Shown here: piece after piece, positions 44,801 through 51,761 of the stretch
How the letters are laid out: every line of letters begins with the position of its first letter
Position numbering within the stretch: the first letter of the stretch is position 1
Source of the DNA: an uncultured Eubacteriales bacterium
Lineage (GTDB): Bacteria > Bacillota > Clostridia > Oscillospirales > CAG-272
Length of the DNA stretch: 56,776 nucleotides
Direction: 5' to 3'
Assembly (NCBI GenBank): GCA_958352145.1
Contig: CATWNM010000012.1
Location: 1 to 56,776 of the forward strand
Program-made: the position numbers and the translations under genes
Notes under the pieces: model-generated
The model's database searches: none
What the model saw: the letters and a program-made list of their open reading frames with translations, nothing else
What the model was told of the DNA's origin: nothing

Positions 44801-45113
44801 CTACGATTACAACAATATGGCGCTCGACATTCCGTTTGACGAGAAAGACAATCTCGGAAACGAGCATGCGTTCGGTGAAAAATACGAGTATGCGCTGGAT
44901 GGAGATATGGTGGAGGAGATCGCCGAGCCGCGCAGCGGTGTTCTGGACCAGCTGGTTATTGCGTCCAACGGCGAGACGATCCTGATTCCGAAAGCGGATG
45001 CGGACGACTTCCGCGGCGCGATGGAAGCGACCGTGCAGATCACCATGCTGGCCGATGTAGACGACAGCGTCGTAACGCTGTACGTCCTGAAGGTGCTGTA
45101 TCCCGTGGATTGA
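41841..45113 (+). CDS. Large SLH-domain surface (S-layer-like) protein
   Basis: A 1090-residue exported protein. Signal peptide MRNLKKFLALVMAVLMLFGMAAIPTGA, then three SLH units at about 30-200 (AAQQLAALSIMKGDQNGNLNLSNGVTRYQAALFFVQAL; IFSDVPEYGTAIDYAYSIQLILGRGDGIYG; LTRGETAQIIWNMLN). The remaining 880 residues are acidic, almost cysteine-free, strand-rich and have no domain I recognise (YVEVDGRVVYYEEYSA; TVDTEVETDVVSRDS). Size, acidity and anchoring fit an S-layer or major surface protein; strong codon bias towards GGC, GAC and AAG would fit high expression. Own promoter; AGAGGAGAACGGG before the start; strong terminator after it. Confidence 0.85.
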   Translation: MRNLKKFLALVMAVLMLFGMAAIPTGAAEDADSDYLEAAQQLAALSIMKGDQNGNLNLSNGVTRYQAALFFVQALTGRTEVSVWNAEKKSTIFSDVPEYGTAIDYAYSIQLILGRGDGIYGYNDPILYQDMLVMAVRALGYETANMAYPNAYILAAQTLGLTEDIDNVNFKAQLTRGETAQIIWNMLNTEVAYIDPLTNELIYPGQEDTSPYGMLIGAGKIERVILLEKAGYASGKIEATVLSFTEAKDKDDIDTVEIEYVYKKDGTAVTETVEVAAADLGIDADTPKIEYLGLPLTIFVNCAIDDFASKYDLDEDDRRASVVFTNRESLSTVENLGDAGNIRYLDDSSGSVQLSGTKYALNKYDLCVYTFDEDGWTASTSAKNDFLDNFLYDSKSGYEDALNSYGSVRYIVRGDGKDEEKTLHIYYMPYEFGQYFVRELRDASTRKDADFVTIGSYSDTAKTNPDGVSSHFVEKLAGTNVDVTSSTSSVSAKNGEKAKSVQLAGKSIRSGNFMFYYYNEADNILTVAMNCGSFKTGRLTGTSASSYTLKIDGTNKNVGFKGAYVSDMPGYDRVLIGDIIDSLETGKDNVQYVEVDGRVVYYEEYSAARSASDYEYAIVSIDDEPLAGLLNLSKTRFERDLTSGLYIGSDGNVAIAVLDTATGKWELASLRYMEAGGYDSRDDEFDVKGELSVLAEYYDLMGANYTKKGDFETLYEALSSASVFVVRGEKNGVYDLAEWDAADGLLTYGTGKNGIVFSGTANKTNQITADDDVTAARVTLDSDTVIVVASGSRVGVRIGKQSDASSVEYAGKFLSANSDLIVFVTDKTTFNPETWGQAITSGGDETWYMATVDTEVETDVVSRDSCNVTVTNLIDLRTMKTVKQISYTVDSVKDAPVDLVNGDVLYMSARGEAELYADGLEDAFVEAVKTNGVDNRQTFTKVNVDKVEFIDDSTIRIDELRLDGVSAVAEINATVLTLDLTDYNTRTYDYNNMALDIPFDEKDNLGNEHAFGEKYEYALDGDMVEEIAEPRSGVLDQLVIASNGETILIPKADADDFRGAMEATVQITMLADVDDSVVTLYVLKVLYPVD

Positions 45114-45143
45114 CCGGGATCTGTAAAAACATAAAAGCAAACC

Positions 45144-45178
45144 AAAGCGGAGGGGAGCCATACCCTCCGCTTTATTTG
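45144..45178 (+). terminator. Terminator of the large SLH gene
   Basis: AAAGCGGAGGG (45144-45154) with CCCTCCGCTTT (45163-45173), followed by ATTTGT, 30 bases after the stop. Confidence 0.8.
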
Positions 45179-45288
45179 TCAAAAAAACTTTGTTTTTTTA
45201 CGTTGAACCCGCGGATGAAAAAGTTTCCTCCGGAAGCACAAAACTGTACATATTGCCTAAAATGTATCAAAATAAATACAAAAAACAG

Positions 45289-45317
45289 TTGACAATTTTG
45301 ACAAAATGTGCTAATCT
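45289..45317 (+). promoter_or_regulatory. Promoter of the XRE-ABC-S8 locus
   Basis: TTGACA (45289-45294), 17 bases, TAATCT (45312-45317). A second TTGACA lies 9 bases further (45298-45303), possibly part of an operator for the XRE repressor. Confidence 0.55.
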
Positions 45318-45357
45318 ATAGCTAATTTCAGATGGCTTTTATAAAAGGGGGATTGTT

Positions 45358-45756
45358 ATGGAGTTTTGTTTTTTGCTCAAAAGCAAAAGAGAAACTGCTG
45401 GATTATCTATTGAAGAATTGGCGCAAAAAACAAATATTTCCGAGACGACTTTGCAAAAATATGAAGACGGAACGTCGCTTCCTACGATAGAGGGACTGGT
45501 AAAACTTTGCCATGCGATTGGCGCAACACCAAATGAAATGTTAGAAAACGTATCGTTTTCAGGTCAGCGTAACAATATTCGCGGCACGCCGCCGTCCAAG
45601 CGGGAGGCGCTTTTGAGCAAGGAGGAGAAGATAAAATATTTATCTTCCTTAAAAAAAAGCGGCGTACGCCTGTATTCGTCTCTTGTGCAGAGAAAGCTAG
45701 GCGTCGGCTATTATGAAGCGTTGGAATTATTAGAGCTTGTTCAGGCAAAGGAATAG
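45358..45756 (+). CDS. XRE-family HTH regulator
   Basis: A 132-residue regulator. Residues 5-62 form a lambda-repressor-type helix-turn-helix (LKSKRETAGLSIEELAQKTNISETTLQKYEDGTSLPTIEGLVKLCHAIGATPNEML). The remaining 70 residues are basic and helical (SKREALLSKEEKIKYLSSLKKSGVRLYSSLVQRKLGVGYYEALELLELVQ) with no family I recognise. AAGGGGG-like bases precede the start. It heads a run with a 17-codon ORF, an ABC exporter and a broken S8 protease gene. This run is visibly richer in A/T and uses more AAA, ATT and TTA codons than the flanking genes, a sign of transfer. Likely controls this locus. Confidence 0.85.
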   Translation: MEFCFLLKSKRETAGLSIEELAQKTNISETTLQKYEDGTSLPTIEGLVKLCHAIGATPNEMLENVSFSGQRNNIRGTPPSKREALLSKEEKIKYLSSLKKSGVRLYSSLVQRKLGVGYYEALELLELVQAKE

Positions 45757-45759
45757 CAA

Positions 45760-45813
45760 ATGACGAAACACAGCATAGAAAAATGTAAGTCGGGCGATAC
45801 GCTTTATAGCTGA
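45760..45813 (+). CDS. Possible 17-residue peptide between the XRE and ABC genes
   Basis: ATG at 45760 preceded by AAAGGA with a 7-base spacer; the product would be MTKHSIEKCKSGDTLYS, ending 16 bases before the ABC gene start. The ribosome site overlaps the end of the XRE gene. A short Cys-containing peptide next to an exporter and an S8 protease remnant is the layout of some secreted-peptide loci. At this length it may be chance. Confidence 0.3.
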   Translation: MTKHSIEKCKSGDTLYS

Positions 45814-45829
45814 TAGGAGCGGTATATTT

Positions 45830-47608
45830 ATGAAAAAAACATGGACGAGCCTTTGTTTTATGTTTCGGTATGCATGGTCTCTGGACAAATTGTATTTATT
45901 GCTGAGGATACCCATTGTCATCGTGTCCTCGCTCAAACCGTTTATTTTAATCATTTATCCGGCGCGGATCATCGACTGCATCATGAATCAGGCAGAGCCG
46001 GGCGCGATCAATCGATATATCGTCGAGATGGCGCTGCTGCAGCTTTTGGCTGGATTTCTTCTGCATCTTTTTAATAAGCTGCTGACAAACCGCTACAATT
46101 CTTTTGAACACAAGCACGCGTTGGCGATGGGCAGAAAAATCATGAATGTTTCGTATCCGATAACCGAGGATGCCGAAACGCTGAATTTGGTTTCCAGGAT
46201 AGAGAAGATCGGCTATATAGAAAAATCATTTGAGTCGATGTTTTCGTTTGTTTCGTGTTTGATTACCATCATGGGGCTTGTCTGGGTATTGGCGAAGGTA
46301 AATTTGCTGATTATTATCACCATTGCGGTGGTGCTTGTAATCAATATCGTATTGAACCGAAAATTAAAGATGCAGAACTACCAATGGCAAAAGGATGCGG
46401 CGCCGTACAGGCGAAGGAATAGCTATTTATTGAGACTGATGTATGGATTTCAGTATGGCAAAGAAGTCCGGGTCAACGAGATGGAACCTTATTTGACCGG
46501 GAAATATCAAGCGTTTTCTGACGAATATTTAGCCAAAATGAAAAAAGTTGGCGATAAATTTTTTGTAATCAAGAATTTGACGTCGCTGGCCGGAACCATA
46601 CAATTGCTGGTAGTCTATATATCGCTGGCGGGAAGCGCGCTGGCGCAGACCATCACCATCGCGGAATTTACAAAGTTTATCAGCGCAATCAATTCCCTGT
46701 CGTCCTCACTGATTAAGCTGTCAAACGGCTTTGTGGACATCCGAAACAATTTCAACTTTGTGGAAGATTTGATGGAATTCTTTTCTTTGGAAGAAGACGT
46801 TTTGAAATCGAAGAAACAAGAACTGAGCGGCAAGGCGCTGACCATTGAGTTTCAAAACGTGAGCTTCAAGTACCCGAACACCAACCATTATGCGCTGGAA
46901 AATATTTCGGTTACCATTTCGCCAAAATCAAAAGTTACCATTGTAGGGCTGAATGGATCGGGCAAAACGACGTTTATTAAGCTGATGCTGGGCTTGTACA
47001 AACCGACGTCCGGGAAAATCTATGTGAACGGCGTAGATACCAGCGAACTAGATTCCAAAGAATATTTGAGGCATTTTTCCTGCGCGTTTCAGGATTTCCG
47101 GATGTTTTCCTACCCCATTCGGGAAAACATCATTCTGATGCAGGAATACGATGAAAAAGCGTTGGAAAAAATCATAAATCAATGCGAACTAAAGGACGTT
47201 ATAGAAAAGCTGCCGCTGAAGTTGGAAACGCCCATTTTCAAATTTTTGGACGACGCGGGCGTGGAATTTTCCGGCGGAGAGACGCAGAAAATTGCGATTG
47301 CGCGCGCTGTTTATAAAAAGTCCAGCGTCGTCATTTTAGACGAACCCCTCGCCTCGCTCGATCCGGTTTCCGAATATAACATGTATTACGGCATTGACAA
47401 AATGGTAAACGACCGCACCTGCATTTTTGTATCACACAGACTGTCTCTCGCAAGAAGCTGCGATAACATTTTGGTCTTTGACCATGGACATGTGGTCGAA
47501 TCCGGGACGCATGACGAACTGATGAAAATCCCGGGCGGAAAATATGCGGATATGTATGAGAAACAGTCGTCGTTCTACTTAAACGAGGAAATCAAAAAAA
47601 ATGCGTGA
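45830..47608 (+). CDS. ABC exporter (fused membrane and ATPase domains)
   Basis: A 592-residue half-transporter. Residues 1-310 are the membrane domain with five or six hydrophobic segments (LYLLLRIPIVIVSSLKPFILII, LLIIITIAVVLVINIVL, IQLLVVYISLAGSAL). The ATPase domain has Walker A GLNGSGKTTFIKL near 374, the Q-loop in SCAFQDFRMFSYP, signature FSGGETQK near 480, Walker B VVILDEP near 500 and switch His in FVSHR near 534, so it appears active. Such exporters in peptide loci secrete bacteriocins, signals or modified peptides. No N-terminal C39 peptidase is present, so a separate protease (compare the S8 remnant) would cut the cargo. AGGAGCGG precedes the start. It overlaps the S8 remnant by eight bases. 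Confidence 0.88.
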   Translation: MKKTWTSLCFMFRYAWSLDKLYLLLRIPIVIVSSLKPFILIIYPARIIDCIMNQAEPGAINRYIVEMALLQLLAGFLLHLFNKLLTNRYNSFEHKHALAMGRKIMNVSYPITEDAETLNLVSRIEKIGYIEKSFESMFSFVSCLITIMGLVWVLAKVNLLIIITIAVVLVINIVLNRKLKMQNYQWQKDAAPYRRRNSYLLRLMYGFQYGKEVRVNEMEPYLTGKYQAFSDEYLAKMKKVGDKFFVIKNLTSLAGTIQLLVVYISLAGSALAQTITIAEFTKFISAINSLSSSLIKLSNGFVDIRNNFNFVEDLMEFFSLEEDVLKSKKQELSGKALTIEFQNVSFKYPNTNHYALENISVTISPKSKVTIVGLNGSGKTTFIKLMLGLYKPTSGKIYVNGVDTSELDSKEYLRHFSCAFQDFRMFSYPIRENIILMQEYDEKALEKIINQCELKDVIEKLPLKLETPIFKFLDDAGVEFSGGETQKIAIARAVYKKSSVVILDEPLASLDPVSEYNMYYGIDKMVNDRTCIFVSHRLSLARSCDNILVFDHGHVVESGTHDELMKIPGGKYADMYEKQSSFYLNEEIKKNA

Positions 47609-47772
47609 AGAAAAAATCAACATAGTTATTGTAGACAGCGGTGTTGACTCGTCGCACACGCAGTTCGCCGGAATATCGGTAAAAGGTTTCACATTTCATA
47701 GCGGTATTTGCCCTTGGCTTTCCTAACGATATGGATGCATTGGTAGATGTTATAACCGATTTTTTTGCGTGA
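47601..47772 (+). pseudogene. Truncated S8 (subtilisin-type) protease gene
   Basis: The ATG at 47601 overlaps the ABC stop. It reads MREEKINIVIVDSGVDSSHT, then QFAGISVKGFTFH, and stops at 47726 after 41 codons. IVIVDSGVDSSH is the first catalytic motif of S8 proteases (catalytic Asp in D-S/T-G). The His and Ser motifs are missing. Downstream, a different frame reads VFALGFPNDMDALVDVITDFF to a stop at 47772, perhaps the original C-terminus of this or another gene after a large deletion. So the locus has lost its protease. Confidence 0.65.
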
Positions 47773-47789
47773 CAAATGATCGCACCATC

Positions 47790-47838
47790 AAAACGAACGG
47801 TGCGCCGGCATATGCCGGCGCACCGTTCGTTTTTAAAT
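47790..47838. terminator. Strong terminator after the S8 remnant
   Basis: A perfect 21-bp stem (47790-47810 with 47813-47833, two-base loop) with A run before and T run after. Confidence 0.9.
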
Positions 47839-47946
47839 TACAACACGTATCGTCATAATCTTGCCTCCGGGCACCGCCCGGAGTTCCGCAAGTTTTGCGC
47901 TGAAGCGGCCTTTTATCGAAATGTCAAAACACACTTGCTCTTGTAG

Positions 47947-48020
47947 GGAACGTCGTCCACGACGTTCCGCGTTTTTTTGCTTCGTGGATTTATACACGGA
48001 ACGCTGAGGACAGCTGTTCC
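47947..48020. repeat. Two GGAACG/CGTTCC repeat copies
   Basis: A perfect copy at 47947-47968 (GGAACGTCG/CGACGTTCC, preceded by TTGTAG) and a degenerate copy at 47998-48020, ending GTTCCCTAC. They lie in the gene-free interval 47840-48399, where I see nothing else but the promoter near 48264. A minus-strand open frame over this interval reads through the repeats and is not credible. Confidence 0.75.
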
Positions 48021-48263
48021 CTACAAAGTGGCGCAAAATTAATCTCCTTATGTTTTCCATATGATTCAGTGTATATAGGCAGCATTGTAAAACGAATCGT
48101 CCTGGTTTATCATCATTTTCTATAAAAATATAACGTCTGCGCTTCTTTACCATACATGATGGTTTTTTCAATTTTGACTATGTTTGTAAATTAAAAAGCA
48201 ACCCTCGGTTCGGGCGCGCTTTAAAATCACGTTCCCAAAAACACAAAAGTGCAGATTTCTCCA

Positions 48264-48292
48264 TTCCAACAACGGAAAATTTGTACTATAAT
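48264..48292 (+). promoter_or_regulatory. Possible promoter of the stalk-domain surface protein
   Basis: TATAAT at 48287-48292 with a weak TTCCAA 17 bases upstream; about 100 bases before the gene. Confidence 0.4.
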
Positions 48293-48399
48293 CAGTGCAG
48301 ATATGTTTGAAAATTCAGACAAATTTGCTGAAGACCGCTTGAAAAACTCGATTTGGTATATTTTTTTCAAACAAAATACAGTTACATGGAGGATTACGA

Positions 48400-49794
48400 A
48401 TGATGAAGAAAGCAGCACGCTTTATTTTGACTTTCGTTTTCGTGGCGGCAATGACCTGTCTGGTTGCGGGCGCGGCGGGAGAAGTGTATGTCAGCGAAAA
48501 CGGCAATGACGGGAACGGGGGTACGAGCATAGCGGACAGCGTGGCGACGCTGTCCCGCGCCTATGCGCTGCTCGGAGACGATGGCGGGACGATCTATGTT
48601 TTGGGCGCGGTGACGGTAGGCGCCAATTCGACAAACGGCCAGGCAAACGTGTTTCTGGAGCCTGCACACAGCGGAAAGATCCGCATAACCGCCGCAGACG
48701 CAAATACGCCGGCGGCGCTGACGTTTGGGGATACGCTGCACTGGTATATGTCGGGCGAGGTGGAATTGGATAATCTTCAAGTGATAATAAACTCGAACAA
48801 CAACTATATATGGGCGGCCAGACATCATCATCTGACGGTCGGCCGAAATATGGTCATGACCGCAGAGGGAAGCGGCGTGATCATACTGCTTGGAGGCTGT
48901 AATGCCGGCGGCGAGATCGAGCATACGGCGGCAGACACGCATCTGACGCTGTACAGCGGCACTTTCGGCTATATATACGGCGGCAGCCGAAATAACGTAT
49001 TGGAAAGCTGCTGCAATGGGAAAACAGAGATCGAAGTGCTTGGCGATATTCACACGCGCATATTCTCGCCGGGCTCGGTCAGCACAAACGTGCGCGAGGC
49101 GCTTGTAACGATCGACGGCAGCGTGACGACCGAATCGCACTTTTATTTCGGCGGATACAACCAAACGACGGGAACGGTAGAAAGCGTGACCTTTTTGCTG
49201 AAGAGCGGAAGCGTTGACTGCGGCGGTGTGTTCCCGGGCGGGATAAACCGTGTGCAGAAAGTAAACGTCTATTATGCGGAAGCCGCCTCCGATTTGAAAA
49301 CGAGATTTGAGGAATATCTGACGGCTCCGCTTTCAACATATTGCGCGGAAGCCGCCGGCGGACACGACTATGGTGCAAACGGCTATTGTGCGGTGTGTGG
49401 CGCCGCGGGCAGCGCGGCGGTCGGCGTTGAAATCAAAATGACGATCGGCGACGGTAATGGCTATGTCAACGGCGTAGCAAAGCCGCTTGACGCGGCGCCG
49501 ATCATCCGCCAGAACCGCACGATGCTGCCTGTACGCTTCGTTGCAGAGGCGCTCGGCGCGACCGTAGTCTGGGACAGCGCGACCAGCACGGCGACGCTCA
49601 CAAGCGATGCAACCGAGATCAAAATCACGATAGGTGCCGCCACAGCTACGGTTAACGGCGAGGAAAGGACGCTGGACGCGCCCGCATTTATTGAGAACTC
49701 AAGAACCTATCTGCCGGTGCGCTTCGTCGCGGAGGCGCTCGGTGCGACCGTAGCCTGGAACGGCGCGACCAGCACGGCGACCATTACAAAATAA
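48400..49794 (+). CDS. Secreted beta-structure protein with two stalk domains
   Basis: A 464-residue exported protein. Signal peptide MMKKAARFILTFVFVAAMTCLVAGAA, then a Gly-rich strand-turn region (YVSENGNDGNGGTSIADSVATLSRAYALLGDDGGTIYVLG; YSGTFGYIYGGSRNN) like a beta-helix to about 320, a CxxC motif (YCAVC) near 335 and two copies of a copper-amine-oxidase N-terminal-like stalk domain at about 345-464 (each with LPVRFVAEALGATVxW and TSTAT). Such stalk domains are thought to bind the wall or give rigidity. Its N-terminal repeat module is related to parts of the 31.3 kb SGNH protein and the 51.8 kb protein. GGAGG is 7 bases before the start. Confidence 0.82.
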   Translation: MMKKAARFILTFVFVAAMTCLVAGAAGEVYVSENGNDGNGGTSIADSVATLSRAYALLGDDGGTIYVLGAVTVGANSTNGQANVFLEPAHSGKIRITAADANTPAALTFGDTLHWYMSGEVELDNLQVIINSNNNYIWAARHHHLTVGRNMVMTAEGSGVIILLGGCNAGGEIEHTAADTHLTLYSGTFGYIYGGSRNNVLESCCNGKTEIEVLGDIHTRIFSPGSVSTNVREALVTIDGSVTTESHFYFGGYNQTTGTVESVTFLLKSGSVDCGGVFPGGINRVQKVNVYYAEAASDLKTRFEEYLTAPLSTYCAEAAGGHDYGANGYCAVCGAAGSAAVGVEIKMTIGDGNGYVNGVAKPLDAAPIIRQNRTMLPVRFVAEALGATVVWDSATSTATLTSDATEIKITIGAATATVNGEERTLDAPAFIENSRTYLPVRFVAEALGATVAWNGATSTATITK

Positions 49795-49812
49795 TCGATA
49801 CGAAGAAAAGAC

Positions 49813-49855
49813 AAACCGGAGCGGGTCTCATGCATGGACCCGCTCCGGTTTGTTC
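49813..49855 (+). terminator. Terminator of the stalk-domain protein
   Basis: AAACCGGAGCGGGTC (49813-49827) with GACCCGCTCCGGTTT (49837-49851). The rest of the gap to 50141 shows no gene. Confidence 0.85.
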
Positions 49856-50141
49856 GTGCGCTTCGCCGCGGCAGACGGACATTGCAGCCGAAGCGCACGC
49901 GTATTACGGCAGGGAACCCGTCGCGCCGCCGCATTGCGATGCGGGCCTTACAGGAAGCCCGCGCGGAAGGAAGAACCCGCGGATATAATTTGGGGTTTCT
50001 TTTGTTTTCCGGCTTCCGGCAACGGCTGTTCCCGGGCGGCAAGCGGCCGGTACCGGCGCGGGATAAGCTGCGGATTTTAGCGCGGGGACAGACTCGCCCG
50101 GGACAGGCCCCGCATTCGGGTGCGGCAAAGCAGGCGCTCTG

Positions 50142-51035
50142 TCAATGCGTATCGCCGGAGGGGTCCGCCGCGCCGTCTGCCGGTTCCGGATCGGGGGTTG
50201 CAGCCGGGGACGCGGGAGCGCCGGATTGACGTTTGGTGATGCGTAGCCCGTCCACCACGCGCCGTCCTCGGCCTCGGCCGGAATATTTGGTGTAAAAGAA
50301 TCCAATGATCGAAAAGACCACCGCGCCCACAAAATTGACCAGCAGATCTTTCATCGTGTCGTAGAGGCCGATGTCCAGATACCCGCTGATCCCGAGACTT
50401 TGCCCGTTGACCGCTGTATCGGTGATATTTTTGATCTGCACGGCGCGGTTGACGTTCTCCGGATTTAGGTAAACCGAGGAAATATGCGTGACTACGGCGT
50501 CTTTCTGCATGTCGGTTAGAAAAAAGTAGTCCATGCCGAATTCAAAAAATTCCCAAAGTACGCCGATGGTCATGGAAAAGCAGAAGGACGTGAGCGCGAC
50601 GAACAGCGGGGAGAGACTTAGCTGCACCCGTTCGCTTTTGTTCAGAATGTCGATCAGAGAAAGGCCGACCGCGGCTGCAAGAAAACCGTTGGCTGTGTGC
50701 AGCATCGTGTCCCAAAACGCGTATTTGACATAATAATCGTTGATTTCGCCCAAAATTTCGGCGGCAAAAATAAAGAACAACACGATAATTTCAAGCGCGG
50801 ACGGCAGTTCGACGCGGAACGTCGCCTGCACGAACGCGGGGATCAGAAAGAGCAGCAGTGTAAACACGCAGAGCATCGCGTTTTCGTAGTTCCCGTTTAA
50901 AAACTGAAGAACTGCGATCAAAATGACGAGCGTGCGCAGCGTGATATAAATGATGAACGTGGACTTGTCTTTGTGGAATTCCTCGAGCAGATTCCGGTAA
51001 AAGCTGCGGATCCGCCCTTGCTTTTTTGTTTTCAT
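50142..51035 (-). CDS. YjdF-like (DUF2238-type) membrane protein
   Basis: A 297-residue polytopic membrane protein. About seven hydrophobic segments, with acidic/aromatic motifs between them: AEILGEINDYYVKYAFWDTMLHTANGFLAA and GVLWEFFEFGMDYFFLTDMQKD, later YDTMKDLLVNFVGAVVFSIIG. The W-D-x-x-x-H and W-E-x-x-E-x-x-x-D pattern with a late D-x-x-x-D/N resembles DUF2238/YjdF proteins, whose function is unknown. The C-terminal 45 residues are Pro/Ala/Asp-rich and cytoplasmic. AAAGGAGAG precedes the start. It stands alone between two secreted-protein genes. Confidence 0.7.
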   Translation of the reverse strand: MKTKKQGRIRSFYRNLLEEFHKDKSTFIIYITLRTLVILIAVLQFLNGNYENAMLCVFTLLLFLIPAFVQATFRVELPSALEIIVLFFIFAAEILGEINDYYVKYAFWDTMLHTANGFLAAAVGLSLIDILNKSERVQLSLSPLFVALTSFCFSMTIGVLWEFFEFGMDYFFLTDMQKDAVVTHISSVYLNPENVNRAVQIKNITDTAVNGQSLGISGYLDIGLYDTMKDLLVNFVGAVVFSIIGFFYTKYSGRGRGRRVVDGLRITKRQSGAPASPAATPDPEPADGAADPSGDTH

Positions 51036-51610
51036 GACGGCGCTCTCCTTTTTTTGATGATCTTAGTATACCATATCCGGAAAAATTGTGCAACGGCGAA
51101 AAAATCAAAGTTTGGACCAAAGAAGACGGATGCGCCGCGGATTGCTTGTACGCGGCCGGAAATTGTCTTTATGTTGTTTTTGCGCAAGCGGAGAGGGCCG
51201 GCCGTTCGCCGCGCGCGTTGCCGGACGTTTTCACCGTTTTTCGCTTGATTTTTGCTCAAAGCCGGCGCTTTTAAAAGCCCAAACTGCCCAAATCCGGGGA
51301 AGTGCGCGCTTTTTGGGGAACCGGAACCCGCGGCATTTTTCAGACGTCGGCGCTTTTCTGAAAAAGCGAACCGCATGAATCAAATTTAGCTTTGTTTGTG
51401 TTTTTTCACAATTTTGTGCAAAACAGAGAAAAAGAAATTTTCAAAAAAGAATAAAAAGTTTACAAACAATTTACAATTTGTGCAATTAATATAAATGGAT
51501 GCCCGCAAACGCATATTTTTCACTCAAACCAAATAAGTTTTTGAGCAAAACTAACAAATTTCATTTTTTGTACACCTTTCACATTTTCCCCTAGCGATTT
51601 TGATGAAATC
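51036..51610. other. AT-rich gene-free interval
   Basis: About 570 bases between the YjdF-like gene and the promoter of the terminal gene. GC-rich at the left and strongly AT-rich at 51380-51600. I see no gene, no repeat copy and no terminator stem worth naming. Confidence 0.4.
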
Positions 51611-51639
51611 TTGACAATTTTTTAAACCGCGTTTATAAT
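51611..51639 (+). promoter_or_regulatory. Promoter of the terminal surface-protein gene
   Basis: TTGACA (51611-51616), 17 bases, TATAAT (51634-51639), full consensus. The leader of about 115 bases contains two overlapping short stems (51681-51694 and 51691-51708) and two Shine-Dalgarno-like sites (AAGGAGG at 51722 and AAGGAGAAAG near 51748). Confidence 0.85.
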
Positions 51640-51761
51640 AGAAGATACAAAGTTTTCCACAGTAAAATTTTTGCTTTGGCCGCCTGAAAAGGCGTTTGTT
51701 TTTACGCCGGGCGCGGATTTTAAGGAGGAAAACACGAATTTATACATAAGGAGAAAGAAAC

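Noticed and set aside
43359..45182. Minus-strand open frame of 607 codons opposite the large SLH gene
   Set aside because: It is a mirror of a gene with strong GC3 bias; the product is basic with no domain, and no ribosome site or promoter precedes it. The same applies to the long minus frames over 52071-56759.
47833..48171. Minus-strand open frame of 112 codons after the S8 remnant
   Set aside because: It translates straight through two palindromic repeat copies and part of a terminator, and no family is visible.
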